From positions 1 to 63,976 of the forward strand of contig CANGZD010000006.1 in the NCBI GenBank assembly GCA_947458875.1: DNA of 63,976 nt, given 5' to 3'. Of this stretch, positions 7,681-16,827 are shown piece by piece. The notes below the pieces were generated by a model, which had not been told where the DNA came from, made no database searches, and saw only the letters and a list, made by a program, of their open reading frames with translations. Position 1 is the stretch's first letter; every line of letters begins with the position of its first letter. The DNA comes from Sphingobacteriaceae bacterium. GTDB lineage: Bacteria; Bacteroidota; Bacteroidia; Sphingobacteriales; Sphingobacteriaceae. A program made the position numbers and the translations under genes.

Positions 7681-8265
7681 ATGAAAATGAAACAAATGCT
7701 ACTACTGCTTTCGCTAATGACAATTTCTACAGCCTCTTGGGCTCAAAGTTCATACGGAGTAAGGGCCGGGATGAACCTGGCTAATGTCCGATATATCTGG
7801 GATGGAGTTAAGCTATCAAGTACTACAAAAGTTGGGTTAAACATTGGAGCTTTCGCAAATTTTAGTTTAAATGAACAGATATCTATCCAACCAGAGTTAG
7901 GTTTTTCGCAAATGGGTTCAAAATTTGATGGTGGTAACGAAACGTTCAATTACGTAACATTACCTTTATTGACCAAGTACAGTCTGAAAAATTGGGGTAT
8001 TTACGCTGGACCTCAATTGGCTTTTCTTTCTTCGGCTAAAGATAAATCAGACGGCCAATCTGAGTCTACTAAACAATATTATAATTCTACAGACTTTGCG
8101 GCTATTATCGGAGCTGATTATTCCTTTACAGATAAAATATTTTTTAACGCCCGCTACCAATTGGGCTTGTCAAATATTTTAGAGATGCAAGAAATGGAGC
8201 AAGATGATATTAGTGAAAAAATGAGAAACACAGGATTGACGCTATCTATAGGATATAAGTTCTAA
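7681..8265 (+). CDS. outer-membrane beta-barrel protein (OMP_b-brl type)
   Basis: About 194 aa from the ATG at 7681, chosen because a signal peptide begins there (M-K-M-K-Q-M-L-L-L-L, cleavage after A-S-W-A-Q); an upstream in-frame start at 7633 would add a non-hydrophobic leader. The mature part alternates polar and hydrophobic residues as in eight-stranded barrels (Y-G-V-R-A-G-M-N-L-A-N, S-I-Q-P-E-L-G-F-S-Q-M-G, ending L-S-I-G-Y-K-F). The role is unknown; such proteins are abundant in Bacteroidota. The shared regulatory motif lies upstream and a terminator downstream. Confidence 0.85.
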   Translation: MKMKQMLLLLSLMTISTASWAQSSYGVRAGMNLANVRYIWDGVKLSSTTKVGLNIGAFANFSLNEQISIQPELGFSQMGSKFDGGNETFNYVTLPLLTKYSLKNWGIYAGPQLAFLSSAKDKSDGQSESTKQYYNSTDFAAIIGADYSFTDKIFFNARYQLGLSNILEMQEMEQDDISEKMRNTGLTLSIGYKF

Positions 8266-8281
8266 GAAAAAAATTTCTTCC

Positions 8282-8321
8282 AAAAAGCCCTCTCACCATA
8301 GATTTAGTGTGGGGCTTTTTT
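8282..8321 (+). terminator. terminator after barrel gene
   Basis: An imperfect inverted repeat, AAAAAGCCC against GGGGCTTTTT, is followed by T residues 17 bases after the stop codon of the barrel gene. Confidence 0.7.
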
Positions 8322-8520
8322 TGTGTATCTGAATCCTACGAGTTCTTATTTCTTTTATTTAAATAAGTACTGCAATTTGTTGGGCTCAGGTTGATAAAGG
8401 GCCTTGGCTGGATAGGTCAGGATCAATAAAAACTTACTGGGTATTAATGCAGTTTACAGAAAAATGCTTTAATTACTACTAAGATAAAATACTCTAGTTT
8501 ATTTTTGATGAATTAACACA
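8322..8520. other. intergenic, nothing recognised
   Basis: AT-rich spacer between the terminator and hairpin copy C. I see no gene, RNA or palindrome. Confidence 0.4.
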
Positions 8521-8597
8521 AAACCCTCTCAGGAGTTACTGAGAGGGTTTTGTGTTTTGCCTGGTGTGCTTGTGGGTTGCTGAAAAGGGGGGGGGGA
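8521..8597 (+). repeat. hairpin plus G-rich tail, copy C
   Basis: AAACCCTCTCAG-GAGTTA-CTGAGAGGGTTT (8521-8550), then GGTGTGCTTGTGGG, GCTGAAAAGG and a G run. The tail is nearly identical to that of copy F at 20543-20573. It marks the left edge of the 8.6-18.4 kb block. Confidence 0.8.
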
Positions 8598-8695
8598 TCT
8601 TTAATCTTTATTTCAACGTTGATGAGTAATCCCCCGAATCATTTAAGTTATTAATAAAACGGATTGCGAAAGCTTGGCATCTACTTTGAAGTGGG

Positions 8696-11290
8696 TCAAT
8701 AATCTTCTCCATTTACGGTTTTGTAGAATTGATCCATTATTTTTTCTTCTCTCAATTCTTCGGCATCAAAATTTGCTTCATCAATGCTATCTTCAATGTA
8801 GGCGTTATACTCTTCGTTTATCACTTCGTAAGAACCTACAAATAAGTCCATACAGTACTTTCTAAATTCGTCGATATTGTATCGACAATTGAAAAAGTGC
8901 ATCGCTTCGAAGCAAAAATTATTATCAAATCCTCCAATTATCTTGCCTAAATCATCCTCATTTGAATTATTTAGCGATCCTTTTATTTCTAAATCTTGAA
9001 CATATTCATCAAATCCAAAGAATTCTGAGATTAACATTTTCGCCCGGTATATGTCTGGTTTTTTTATCTCCAAACCATCCTCACTCAGTAAGATTAAGTT
9101 ATATATAAAGAGTGAGGCTTTTTCTATGTATGTTAAATGCTTGGCGTTTAATGAATATTTTAACAGATTACCGTGTGGCAAATTGTACTTAACTTTTTCA
9201 AGAATTTTTTCTATTTCTAATTCTTCTTCATCAATATTAAACCATGCAGTTAATGCGATATGAACTACTAAATATCTATCCTGTACCCTAATTTCTTTTC
9301 CGGCTGGAGTTTCTGAGGGTAGCATATTCCCTAATTCAATAAATGTCTCCAAGTATTTCTTTAGGAAGGTTAGGTCATTAACGTAATAATCTAAATCCTT
9401 GATATACAGGTGTAGGCTCTCTATGTAATCTCTTACATATTCATAATTCTGGCATTCTGTTTCAGCCGCTCGCCTCCCTTGCATGTAGCATTTAGACAAA
9501 AAACAGCCCTCATCAAAATACTCCATCACCTCCCTAACAATGTCGTTTTCGGTATTACTGAAGTTAGCAGGTTGAAAAAGTTTATAAATTGCTGCTTCAA
9601 AGTCATCGCGAAATATTGCAGAGTCATCCATACTAAAAAAATAATATCCAAGGATACTTACACATTTAACTAGGCTGACTGCATCGTTAGGGAGTGATTC
9701 TTGTGCAGAATCATATTCTGATTCTTCGAGATTATTTACATCAAATTCCTCTTCCTCCTGCTCATTTTCGGCATCATTGTCAGTTTTGGGTTCAACCTTT
9801 ACTTCAAAAATCTGGTCATTTATAATTACTTGATAACTAGAAATACTACCAATGTTTCTATCAAATTGATACTCATCATCTGGTAAAAGATCATTGGTTA
9901 CCGCTAAAACATCTAAGTCCCCATCCCCATCCTGAAATTCCTCTGGTATTTCAACTAACTCTGGTTGTATGTCTGTTACTTCGTAATTAAACCCATTGTC
10001 TAGAAATCCTGCACCATTGAACTCATATTCGGCATCTGCATCGATGTGCGAATTGATTAACTCCTCAACATCACCATTTTCCAAATAATTAGTTAGTCCT
10101 TCTATCAGATCTTCTCTTTGGATCTCCCAGGTCCAATAAGAATCATTGAACCAATTAGTTCTGGCAATTTCAATTTTTGAATCATTGATCTTAAATTCGA
10201 GCCCAAACATTAAATCCGAATATTCCTTTGTGTAAGCAATTATTTTAAAATGGCTGATTTCTTTGTTTGAATCAATTGCTTTCAGCATTTGGGGAATGGT
10301 GGAAGCATTAATGGGAATACTTTCCTCTTCAGTATCATCAAATAGTGTGAAATTTCTGGTATCTTCTTCTTGATCAATATAATCCTCTACATTGTCGAAA
10401 GCTATTTCGAAGTTTCTATCAATTTTCAATAATGATTCATCAGCTTTCATTATCTCAAAGAAGGCTATACGACCATATTCTATGGTTTCTTCGTCGTACC
10501 TTTCAGGATTATACAATTCAAAAATACTGTAGGGATCTAAACCAAGCTGGCGATCTCCTTCCTGATAACAATTAGCAGGATATTTTGCGGTTTCATCGAA
10601 ATAAATAACAGCAATCTCCACTTCATTGTCTTGTGTGCCAGGGTGACTAAATTTCCAGTCTAACTGAAAAGAATTGTCTAAATCTGTGTCTTCACTATAA
10701 ATCTCAAGCTCATCAATCAAATCATCTCGCTTTAACCCCACTTTCCAAAAAGAATCCATGCTCTTTTGGGTAAGTTTTAAATCAATTTGATTTTTCCCAA
10801 TTTTACAACTATAAAACTCTTCCTGTATATCTAAGCTGTCTAGGTATTTAATGATGGTGAACTTTTCTTTTTTGCCTGATGCTTTAATTTTATCGAGGGC
10901 TTCCATCAATTTATCATTATCGGTTAGTGCTGCCGACTCAGGAATTTGTGGAGTTGATTTTGAAATAGATTGGAGCAATTCTACTGCACCTGATACGGCA
11001 TCGTTAATGGTATTGAAAACCGGATTACCAGCTAATCTTATGCCTTGAGAATAAAATTCAATATTTTCTAAATCGGAAGCTATTTTCCCTAAAAAATCGT
11101 CATCTCTGCAATAAAAACCGAGTTTTATATTTCCCTTAACCGTATTAAAGAAAAGGTGAGTCGCCTTTTTGTTATGAATAGAGGGGATGTGTATATCCAA
11201 AAAGTTATCCTTATCGATCTTTTTCACTTGGGCATCTGGAAAGCGTTCCTTTATTTCTTCAGCTAGTTGTTCTTGGATAGAGCGTGTCAT
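8696..11290 (-). CDS. large uncharacterised protein, paralogue of the 590-aa protein
   Basis: An 864-aa, strongly acidic, apparently cytoplasmic protein of no family I recognise. Residues 1-110 (K-A-T-H-L-F-F-N-T-V-K-G, then G-F-Y-C-R-D-D-D-F) and about 560-830 (V-Q-D-R-Y-L, then I-G-G-F-D-N-N-F-C-F-E) match the 590-aa protein encoded at 13523-15295. The middle (about 130-520) is specific to this one and holds two copies of a module with W-K-V-G-L-K-R-D-D-L-I-D-E-L and W-E-I-Q-R-E-D-L-I-E-G-L. A very acidic linker lies near 505-530. It is the last gene of the six-gene minus operon, 57 bases after the HNH gene. Shared ends and a variable middle suggest a scaffold with exchangeable recognition modules. 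Confidence 0.8.
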   Translation of the reverse strand: MTRSIQEQLAEEIKERFPDAQVKKIDKDNFLDIHIPSIHNKKATHLFFNTVKGNIKLGFYCRDDDFLGKIASDLENIEFYSQGIRLAGNPVFNTINDAVSGAVELLQSISKSTPQIPESAALTDNDKLMEALDKIKASGKKEKFTIIKYLDSLDIQEEFYSCKIGKNQIDLKLTQKSMDSFWKVGLKRDDLIDELEIYSEDTDLDNSFQLDWKFSHPGTQDNEVEIAVIYFDETAKYPANCYQEGDRQLGLDPYSIFELYNPERYDEETIEYGRIAFFEIMKADESLLKIDRNFEIAFDNVEDYIDQEEDTRNFTLFDDTEEESIPINASTIPQMLKAIDSNKEISHFKIIAYTKEYSDLMFGLEFKINDSKIEIARTNWFNDSYWTWEIQREDLIEGLTNYLENGDVEELINSHIDADAEYEFNGAGFLDNGFNYEVTDIQPELVEIPEEFQDGDGDLDVLAVTNDLLPDDEYQFDRNIGSISSYQVIINDQIFEVKVEPKTDNDAENEQEEEEFDVNNLEESEYDSAQESLPNDAVSLVKCVSILGYYFFSMDDSAIFRDDFEAAIYKLFQPANFSNTENDIVREVMEYFDEGCFLSKCYMQGRRAAETECQNYEYVRDYIESLHLYIKDLDYYVNDLTFLKKYLETFIELGNMLPSETPAGKEIRVQDRYLVVHIALTAWFNIDEEELEIEKILEKVKYNLPHGNLLKYSLNAKHLTYIEKASLFIYNLILLSEDGLEIKKPDIYRAKMLISEFFGFDEYVQDLEIKGSLNNSNEDDLGKIIGGFDNNFCFEAMHFFNCRYNIDEFRKYCMDLFVGSYEVINEEYNAYIEDSIDEANFDAEELREEKIMDQFYKTVNGEDY

Positions 11291-11347
11291 TATGAAATTA
11301 TTACTGGTTTATACATTGATTTACTCGTCTGATAGTATTGTTTGAAA

Positions 11348-12307
11348 CTAATAGCTTCTTAATTGCCGGTAGTCATCCAAAATGCGCACATAATCTACAA
11401 AATGGTGCAGTAATACGGATCGGTAAAAGGCCCGAATCTTGTTCTGGTCGTCCCAGGAATTCACCTGCTTTGTAATTTTTAGTCCTACATCTTTTGCTTC
11501 TTTATCGGCTAAAAAGTCTTTTTCAGCATTAAGCATTTGCTTTTTTACCATGTGACTTAATTCAGGATGATTAAGCGCTTCTTTAATTAATCCTTTAGGT
11601 ATAGAGTTGCTTTTATAGCGGTTTAATCCTAACCCGATAGGCACCAAGTTCTCGATTATATTACCGGGTCCTCCTATTGATTTTGGAACAAAGTGATCAA
11701 TATCTACAAAATGTTGAACTGCACAATTTGTATTAAAAAACCCGTAAAGATCTAATTTGAGTGCATACGGAATATTAGGACTTAATGCAAAGTTGTTATG
11801 CTTGTAGTGTGGTTTTTCGATAAAGGCTACTTCCTCTGCTGTTAGTTTAATAATTGAAGAAGCTAATCCTTTTTGGCTGAGCCTTGAAAGTCCATCGGTC
11901 AAGGGCAGGGGCCTGTCTAAAAGTTTTTGATCAACAAAGTACTCCTGAAATTTAAATGCCAAATTTTGCTTTGATCCTAAGACATTTTCCTCATAAAAAC
12001 GGCTCAATTTGTCTAACCAGTACTTTTCATCTCTGGGCTTTCTATTGGATGCTAATGTTAGTATTTCTTCGATACTTGTACAAACCACAGGGTTATTTAC
12101 GGCCGTAACTTTACCTATTGCATAAATACCCCAGTCGGTTTCGGATACATAGACGATGTCACCAACTTTCAAGTCTTTGGGTAAGGGTTGTTTTTGCGAG
12201 TCGGTAAATAAGGTTTCTGAATAACTTTTATTTTTCTGATTTCTTTTTTCAATCAGACCAGTATTAGAAAATGCCGGACTTCGTTTAATTAAAAAGTGAT
12301 TTGACAT
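11348..12307 (-). CDS. HNH endonuclease-like protein
   Basis: A 319-aa protein. The HNH signature is D-I-D-H-F-V-P-K-S (Asp204-His205), Asn220 in G-N-I-I-E-N-L and Asn229 in G-L-N-R-Y-K-S-N, the layout of many restriction and phage-defence HNH nucleases. Residues 44-72 (V-G-D-I-V-Y-V-S...G-I-Y-A-I-G-K-V) look like a small beta barrel. It likely cuts nucleic acid using one metal ion. It sits fifth in the six-gene operon, 15 bases after the nucleotidase gene. Specificity cannot be read from sequence. Confidence 0.8.
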   Translation of the reverse strand: MSNHFLIKRSPAFSNTGLIEKRNQKNKSYSETLFTDSQKQPLPKDLKVGDIVYVSETDWGIYAIGKVTAVNNPVVCTSIEEILTLASNRKPRDEKYWLDKLSRFYEENVLGSKQNLAFKFQEYFVDQKLLDRPLPLTDGLSRLSQKGLASSIIKLTAEEVAFIEKPHYKHNNFALSPNIPYALKLDLYGFFNTNCAVQHFVDIDHFVPKSIGGPGNIIENLVPIGLGLNRYKSNSIPKGLIKEALNHPELSHMVKKQMLNAEKDFLADKEAKDVGLKITKQVNSWDDQNKIRAFYRSVLLHHFVDYVRILDDYRQLRSY

Positions 12308-12322
12308 GATTTGAATTTGTGT

Positions 12323-12772
12323 CTAAACTTTACTTAATAAATAGGTGGTAACTGTGTCCCAATCCGGAAAATCGGGCGTTCCGAAATGGATATGTTCACC
12401 AAGAAATTCACCTGCTCCATTAGTGATTCGGTCGTCAATCAGGTAATCTCCTCTATTTAAGTGTTTGTGATGAGAGGTGATCATGCGTTTGTAGGCCAGG
12501 TCTCCGAGGTGTTTTTTAACCCAAGCCAGTTTATCATTCAAGGCGGTAGGATTCTCCCACGGTGCCGTGGTAAGGATGTAGGTGTCGAAACACTCGCACA
12601 ATTTTTGAAAAGCCTCAATTGCGCCAGCCATCGGATCCATTAGAGAGAATATATGCGGAGCCTCGTCGTAGCGATCAAAGTATAGATTTTGCTCCGTGTT
12701 TGATAGCCGGTCAATTCCAGACTGGAAATTGACCAATACGCCATCCATATCAACATATAAAATCTTCTTCAA
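12323..12772 (-). CDS. HAD-family 5'(3')-deoxyribonucleotidase-like protein
   Basis: A 149-aa HAD phosphatase of the NT5C type. Motif I is Y-V-D-M-D-G-V-L (nucleophile and acid Asp), motif II is I-L-T-T-A-P-W, and motif IV is D-Y-L-I-D-D-R. Relatives remove phosphate from deoxynucleoside monophosphates. Within an operon that carries a nuclease it might deplete or salvage nucleotides, as in nucleotide-depletion defence, but it may also be simple metabolism. It begins 2 bases after the 62-aa gene stops, implying coupled translation. Confidence 0.85.
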   Translation of the reverse strand: MKKILYVDMDGVLVNFQSGIDRLSNTEQNLYFDRYDEAPHIFSLMDPMAGAIEAFQKLCECFDTYILTTAPWENPTALNDKLAWVKKHLGDLAYKRMITSHHKHLNRGDYLIDDRITNGAGEFLGEHIHFGTPDFPDWDTVTTYLLSKV

Positions 12773-12774
12773 TG

Positions 12775-12963
12775 TTATTTATTTCTAAAAATCTGATTCC
12801 AAGAACGTGGTGGACGACTACCTGTATAGCCCAGCTGATCTAATTTTTTGTGCAAATGATCTACTTTTACTTTGTTAGACCAGGCACTTATCCAGTTCAC
12901 GTAGGGTTTAGCTTGAATAAGTTCTATTTCTTGTATTAATTCTTTGATCTGCTGGTCGTTCAT
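12775..12963 (-). CDS. small uncharacterised protein in operon
   Basis: A 62-aa basic protein, mostly helical (N-D-Q-Q-I-K-E-L-I-Q-E-I-E-L-I-Q, then D-H-L-H-K-K-L-D-Q-L-G-Y). No family is recognised. It is supported by position: 63 bases after the TerB-like gene and 2 bases before the nucleotidase, same strand, no overlap. It could be a partner or inhibitor of its neighbour. Confidence 0.55.
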   Translation of the reverse strand: MNDQQIKELIQEIELIQAKPYVNWISAWSNKVKVDHLHKKLDQLGYTGSRPPRSWNQIFRNK

Positions 12964-13026
12964 TCTTAAGTTTGTTTGAAATCGCCTGCATTCTACAAAT
13001 AAGTTGAGTGCAGGCGATTATTCTTA

Positions 13027-13452
13027 CTAAATCTTGATGCCAAAGGCTTCCCCACCCAATCTAATGATGCTGGAGTAAATAGCTACCGTATTTTCTTCGA
13101 AGTCTGTGAGTGTCCCATCAGCGTTTGCCTGATCATTCATCATGCTTATGATATCTTCTTTGATTTCATCATCTTCCACACTTTGGTTGATGATTGCACA
13201 GCAGGTAAGTGCTGTATTGAATAAATCTTTAATTTGACCCTTTTGAACAAAGCTCTTCACTGTTGTGTACGTTTCTTGGGCTACATTTAAAGATTCCTCT
13301 GTGTCCATATCAAACCATTTGCCCATTGCATTTGCAGTGGCTTTGAAGTCAGCCATTTCTTCATCAGAAATCTTATAATCACATAGGCCTATCATCATAA
13401 TGGGGAACAGGATCTGATGAAATAAAGTTGGTAAGTCGTGTTTCTTAGTCAT
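13027..13452 (-). CDS. TerB-like helical protein
   Basis: A 141-aa all-helical protein. Two acidic turns, C-D-Y-K-I-S-D-E-E (near 23-31) and A-D-G-T-L-T-D-F-E-E (near 112-121), sit in the relative places of the metal-binding D-G-x-I-x-x-x-E repeats of TerB proteins. TerB proteins are linked to membrane stress and, in comparative genomics by Aravind and colleagues, to phage-defence-like systems with nucleases. It is second in the operon, 70 bases after the 590-aa gene. The family call is moderate because the acidic motifs are divergent. Confidence 0.6.
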   Translation of the reverse strand: MTKKHDLPTLFHQILFPIMMIGLCDYKISDEEMADFKATANAMGKWFDMDTEESLNVAQETYTTVKSFVQKGQIKDLFNTALTCCAIINQSVEDDEIKEDIISMMNDQANADGTLTDFEENTVAIYSSIIRLGGEAFGIKI

Positions 13453-13522
13453 AATAGTTGGCTAGTTCCCTTTACACTAGTAGGTTTTTTAGGTTATTTA
13501 TTTGATTAGAATTGGTTTTATG

Positions 13523-15295
13523 TTAGTTGGCTAATATTTCCGAGTATTCATCGGCCATTTCGTAGGTGCGATATAAATCTGCTGTAAACCTTTCGGTTAT
13601 ATATTCCCGAATCAATTCAATTTGTTCCTCATTTAATTCCATTTTCAGTTCAGCAAGCAGCGAGCGTGCCTGGCGCTGAAACTCCTCCACCTTACTATTG
13701 CTATTGAAGAATTGCATGACCTCAAAACAGAAATTATCTTCGAATCCACCAATGAGCTCATCTAAATTTGGGAACACTGCTTCGAGCATGATTGCACTCA
13801 GTTCTTCATTCAAGCCTACATCTGTTTTAACCTGATTTTGATGCTCTTCACTATAATCAAAAAGCTTATAAATTAGCTCTCTTGCCGTTGCGATGTCGTC
13901 TAATTTGATTTCCAGTTCTCCATTCTCGTAAATTAAGATGAAGTTGTAGATCGCTAATGCAATTTTGTGGATGTTGCTCAATTGATCGGAACGCATGGTG
14001 TATTTTAAGAAGTCATATTTCTCAAAAGGATAGGCTATGGCATCAAGCGTTTCGACATAATCATCCGGGTTTACATCCGCCCAGGTGTTAAAGGCATAGA
14101 ATATTGGTAAATAACGATCTTGTATGGCTATAGCGGGATTTAAGTCGTCATCTAATTCATTGCCGAGCTGAATGAGCATGGCAATGAAGGCTTTTTTGAA
14201 GTTGGTATTGACGAGTTTATCTAAGGGTTTGATAAATGATTCGAGTTGTTGGACATAGGCTATATGTGTAGGGTATTCATCACTTTCATATTTCACCTCT
14301 TGAGCTATCTTGCAGCCTAGCAGGAAACCCTCTGGCATTTCCTCATGTAAAATTGCACTAATTTGATATTCTGTGATTAAGGTATCATCAATCAGGTTTC
14401 CTTTGAGATGTTGGGTATAAAGCTCAAGTATTGATTGATCAAAAAGGTCAAATATTTCTTGAGTTCCATTTAATTGCAAGTAAAAGGGTTTGAGCAGGTA
14501 GATATTGGTTAACAGTTTTTGCAATCCAGTATCGCCGAGTTCTCCATCCAATACTGCAGGATAATCGCCTGTATCGTTCGTTTCCACCACCGCATCTTCC
14601 TCCTTAAATTCATAAATACAGCTGTATAAATAGTAGCCTTCGCAAATAAGAATTACGATACCGTCGGTTTCTGCTAGCGCTTTTGCATAGATATTTTTGA
14701 TATCTTCAGTCAGCTCAACTGATAGGTGCTTTTTCATCCCCTTCCAGTCGTAGTTCTTCAAGGTTGCAGTGATGTGTACTTGATCGAGTTCTATTTGATG
14801 GCTTTCCAATGCATTGGCCAATTCTGCTTTGCCAATTTGCAATAACACCATCTTACCGCTCTCTGTATATCCGCTTAAAAAAGCATCCAGATTTGCTAAA
14901 TCGAATTCATCCATTCTCAAGGACAGCTCATGAACATCCATACTTTCATTACTTGATGATGTTGACTTTGAAAGCAGTTTTAGTAGTTCACTAGCGGCTT
15001 TAATAGCTAATTTGACCGAGTCAAAGGCTGGATTGGATGTTAGGCGTACACCTTGCGAATAAGCCTCAAGCGCTGTAGCATGGGCTTTTAATACTTTCTT
15101 ATTAAATTCCTCATCCCGGCAATAAAAGCCGATTTTAATTAGACCTTTCACCGTATTGAAAAAGAGGTGAGTTCCTTTGGTAGGATGAATGCTTGGAATA
15201 TGTATATCCAAAAAATTATCCTGATTAATCTTTTTCGCAATTGCATCAGGATAAGACTTCAATATTTCCTGATAAAGTTGCTCTTGGATGGTCAT
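13523..15295 (-). CDS. uncharacterised protein, first gene of novel operon
   Basis: A 590-aa acidic cytoplasmic protein, no recognised family. Residues 1-110 (H-L-F-F-N-T-V-K-G, then G-F-Y-C-R-D-E-E-F) and about 300-560 (A-I-Q-D-R-Y-L, I-A-L-A-I-Y-N-F-I-L-I, I-G-G-F-E-D-N-F-C-F-E-V-M-Q-F-F-N) match the 864-aa protein. The middle (120-240) differs and lacks the Trp-containing duplicated module. It is transcribed divergently from the membrane regulator at 15483, with a 187-base shared promoter region. It probably pairs or competes with its larger paralogue. Confidence 0.8.
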   Translation of the reverse strand: MTIQEQLYQEILKSYPDAIAKKINQDNFLDIHIPSIHPTKGTHLFFNTVKGLIKIGFYCRDEEFNKKVLKAHATALEAYSQGVRLTSNPAFDSVKLAIKAASELLKLLSKSTSSSNESMDVHELSLRMDEFDLANLDAFLSGYTESGKMVLLQIGKAELANALESHQIELDQVHITATLKNYDWKGMKKHLSVELTEDIKNIYAKALAETDGIVILICEGYYLYSCIYEFKEEDAVVETNDTGDYPAVLDGELGDTGLQKLLTNIYLLKPFYLQLNGTQEIFDLFDQSILELYTQHLKGNLIDDTLITEYQISAILHEEMPEGFLLGCKIAQEVKYESDEYPTHIAYVQQLESFIKPLDKLVNTNFKKAFIAMLIQLGNELDDDLNPAIAIQDRYLPIFYAFNTWADVNPDDYVETLDAIAYPFEKYDFLKYTMRSDQLSNIHKIALAIYNFILIYENGELEIKLDDIATARELIYKLFDYSEEHQNQVKTDVGLNEELSAIMLEAVFPNLDELIGGFEDNFCFEVMQFFNSNSKVEEFQRQARSLLAELKMELNEEQIELIREYITERFTADLYRTYEMADEYSEILAN

Positions 15296-15380
15296 CTAAT
15301 ACTTGAATTTAGTTTTACTGCTCGCAATTGGATCAGTATTCTAAACCTACAGCTAATAAGCGAACGCTATTTAATTTAAT

Positions 15381-15410
15381 GCGTTATTACATGTTTTCAC
15401 GTATTATATC
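15381..15410 (+). promoter_or_regulatory. shared motif upstream of regulator 1
   Basis: ATTAC, then TCAC, ATT and ATC at matching spacing to the 38.2-kb copy, ending 72 bases before the start codon at 15483. It also lies in the divergent promoter of the novel operon, so it could govern both directions. Confidence 0.4.
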
Positions 15411-15482
15411 AGGCTTATATTTTATGCTGTCGTTAATCTTTTGCAACTTGTATGTATTCACTTAAATCAGATCATTTGCAGT

Positions 15483-16817
15483 ATGATTAGGCATATACGT
15501 GTTTTACTTCTATTCATCTTAATTCTTGGTGATCAGTACTCATCCTTCGCAATAAGCCGGTATTTTACCTGGATTGATCCGAAATCGTGTATGAGAGTAA
15601 GGATCGATTTAGATAACTATGACTTATACCGCGAATTAGGTGCTGGAGGTTGGAAAAATGAAGGTAAAATAAATGTCAACCCTGCAGATCTAAAAGACCT
15701 GACTCCATCAATTAATAATGAATATTTCTTTTATGATCAAGGAAAAAGGATACGGCTTACGCTCGATGGTACCGGCCAAGTTTTCGATTATATGCCGGCA
15801 TCCAAAAAACTTACGCGAATAGATAGAACCATACACAGTGGTTTTAATTTTGGAGCCCAAAAATTTATTCGGGAAGGTATTGTCTATAGTTTTGGTGGAA
15901 CCGGGTTTTGGTCCTTTAGCCAGGCTTTGACGTATTACGATGAGAAAACTGCTGAGTGGCAGATTTTACGTCCACGAGATCCGGGTCCTTCATCTATTGT
16001 TAACGGCTACCAAGGTTATTCAGCTAAATCGGATATTTTTTATTCTGGAGGTTCTGAATTTTACCGGTTCCTTGAGAATTTAGATATCGAGTATTCGGAT
16101 GAGTTTTATGCATTTAACTTTAAAACTCATGAGTGGGTTTTGTTGGGCGATATTAATAAAACTCTCCCATATCAAAAACTCAGAGAAATCATCTGGACTG
16201 GAGCGTATTTTATCCATTTCGCTAACGATAAACTGTTCATCATTAATCCTGAAAGCAATCAGGTTTATGAATATCATGATGCTAATCAGATGTTGCAGGG
16301 TGGCTATATGAATTATTCAAAAGGCGATACTGTGTATACTTTTTGGCATATAAATGATGGTCCGGTTGTTACGTTTTCCGTGAAAGAGATTTTGGCAAAA
16401 TCCAATTATATCGGTCCTTTCTACAGCAACAATCATAGTAAATGGTATTTTATAGGTGGAATTACTGTATTTATCCTGGGGCTGGGTACTTGGGGTTTGA
16501 TAAAAAAAATTAGGAGCCCAAAAAGAACCTTGTTCTTTAATCCTGCTGAAGTAAAGCTATTAAAGGCCTTGATGAGTCAAAATCCATTAAGTCCGTTATC
16601 TACTAATGAGATCAATGATATACTTGAGCTATCTGACAAATCTCTGGAGAATCAGCGGCGAATCCGGATGAATATCATCAATCAGATCAATCAAAAAATT
16701 GCTTTGTTTTTTGAATTGGATAAAGCTATTGAGCGTATTGCATCAGAAGAAGACAAACGACTAATCCTTCACAAATTAAACCCAGAGGTTTCAAAATATA
16801 TTAAAGAATACCTTTAG
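15483..16817 (+). CDS. membrane-tethered propeller sensor/regulator, copy 1
   Basis: 445 aa from the ATG at 15483, chosen over an upstream TTG (15441) because a signal sequence starts there (M-I-R-H-I-R-V-L-L-L-F). About 290 extracytoplasmic residues carry Kelch-like pieces (L-T-R-I-D, S-G-F-N-F-G, F-G-G-T-G-F-W). One membrane helix follows (about 320-340), then a 100-residue cytoplasmic domain with N-E-I-N-D-I-L-E-L-S and N-Q-R-R-I-R-M-N-I-I-N-Q-I-N-Q-K, resembling a winged helix. Two full paralogues and one pseudogene lie in this window (38304, 52005, 35018). I infer a CadC-like one-component regulator sensing a surface signal. It is 10 bases upstream of the DUF2779 gene. Confidence 0.75.
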   Translation: MIRHIRVLLLFILILGDQYSSFAISRYFTWIDPKSCMRVRIDLDNYDLYRELGAGGWKNEGKINVNPADLKDLTPSINNEYFFYDQGKRIRLTLDGTGQVFDYMPASKKLTRIDRTIHSGFNFGAQKFIREGIVYSFGGTGFWSFSQALTYYDEKTAEWQILRPRDPGPSSIVNGYQGYSAKSDIFYSGGSEFYRFLENLDIEYSDEFYAFNFKTHEWVLLGDINKTLPYQKLREIIWTGAYFIHFANDKLFIINPESNQVYEYHDANQMLQGGYMNYSKGDTVYTFWHINDGPVVTFSVKEILAKSNYIGPFYSNNHSKWYFIGGITVFILGLGTWGLIKKIRSPKRTLFFNPAEVKLLKALMSQNPLSPLSTNEINDILELSDKSLENQRRIRMNIINQINQKIALFFELDKAIERIASEEDKRLILHKLNPEVSKYIKEYL

Positions 16818-16827
16818 AACGTTCGCT

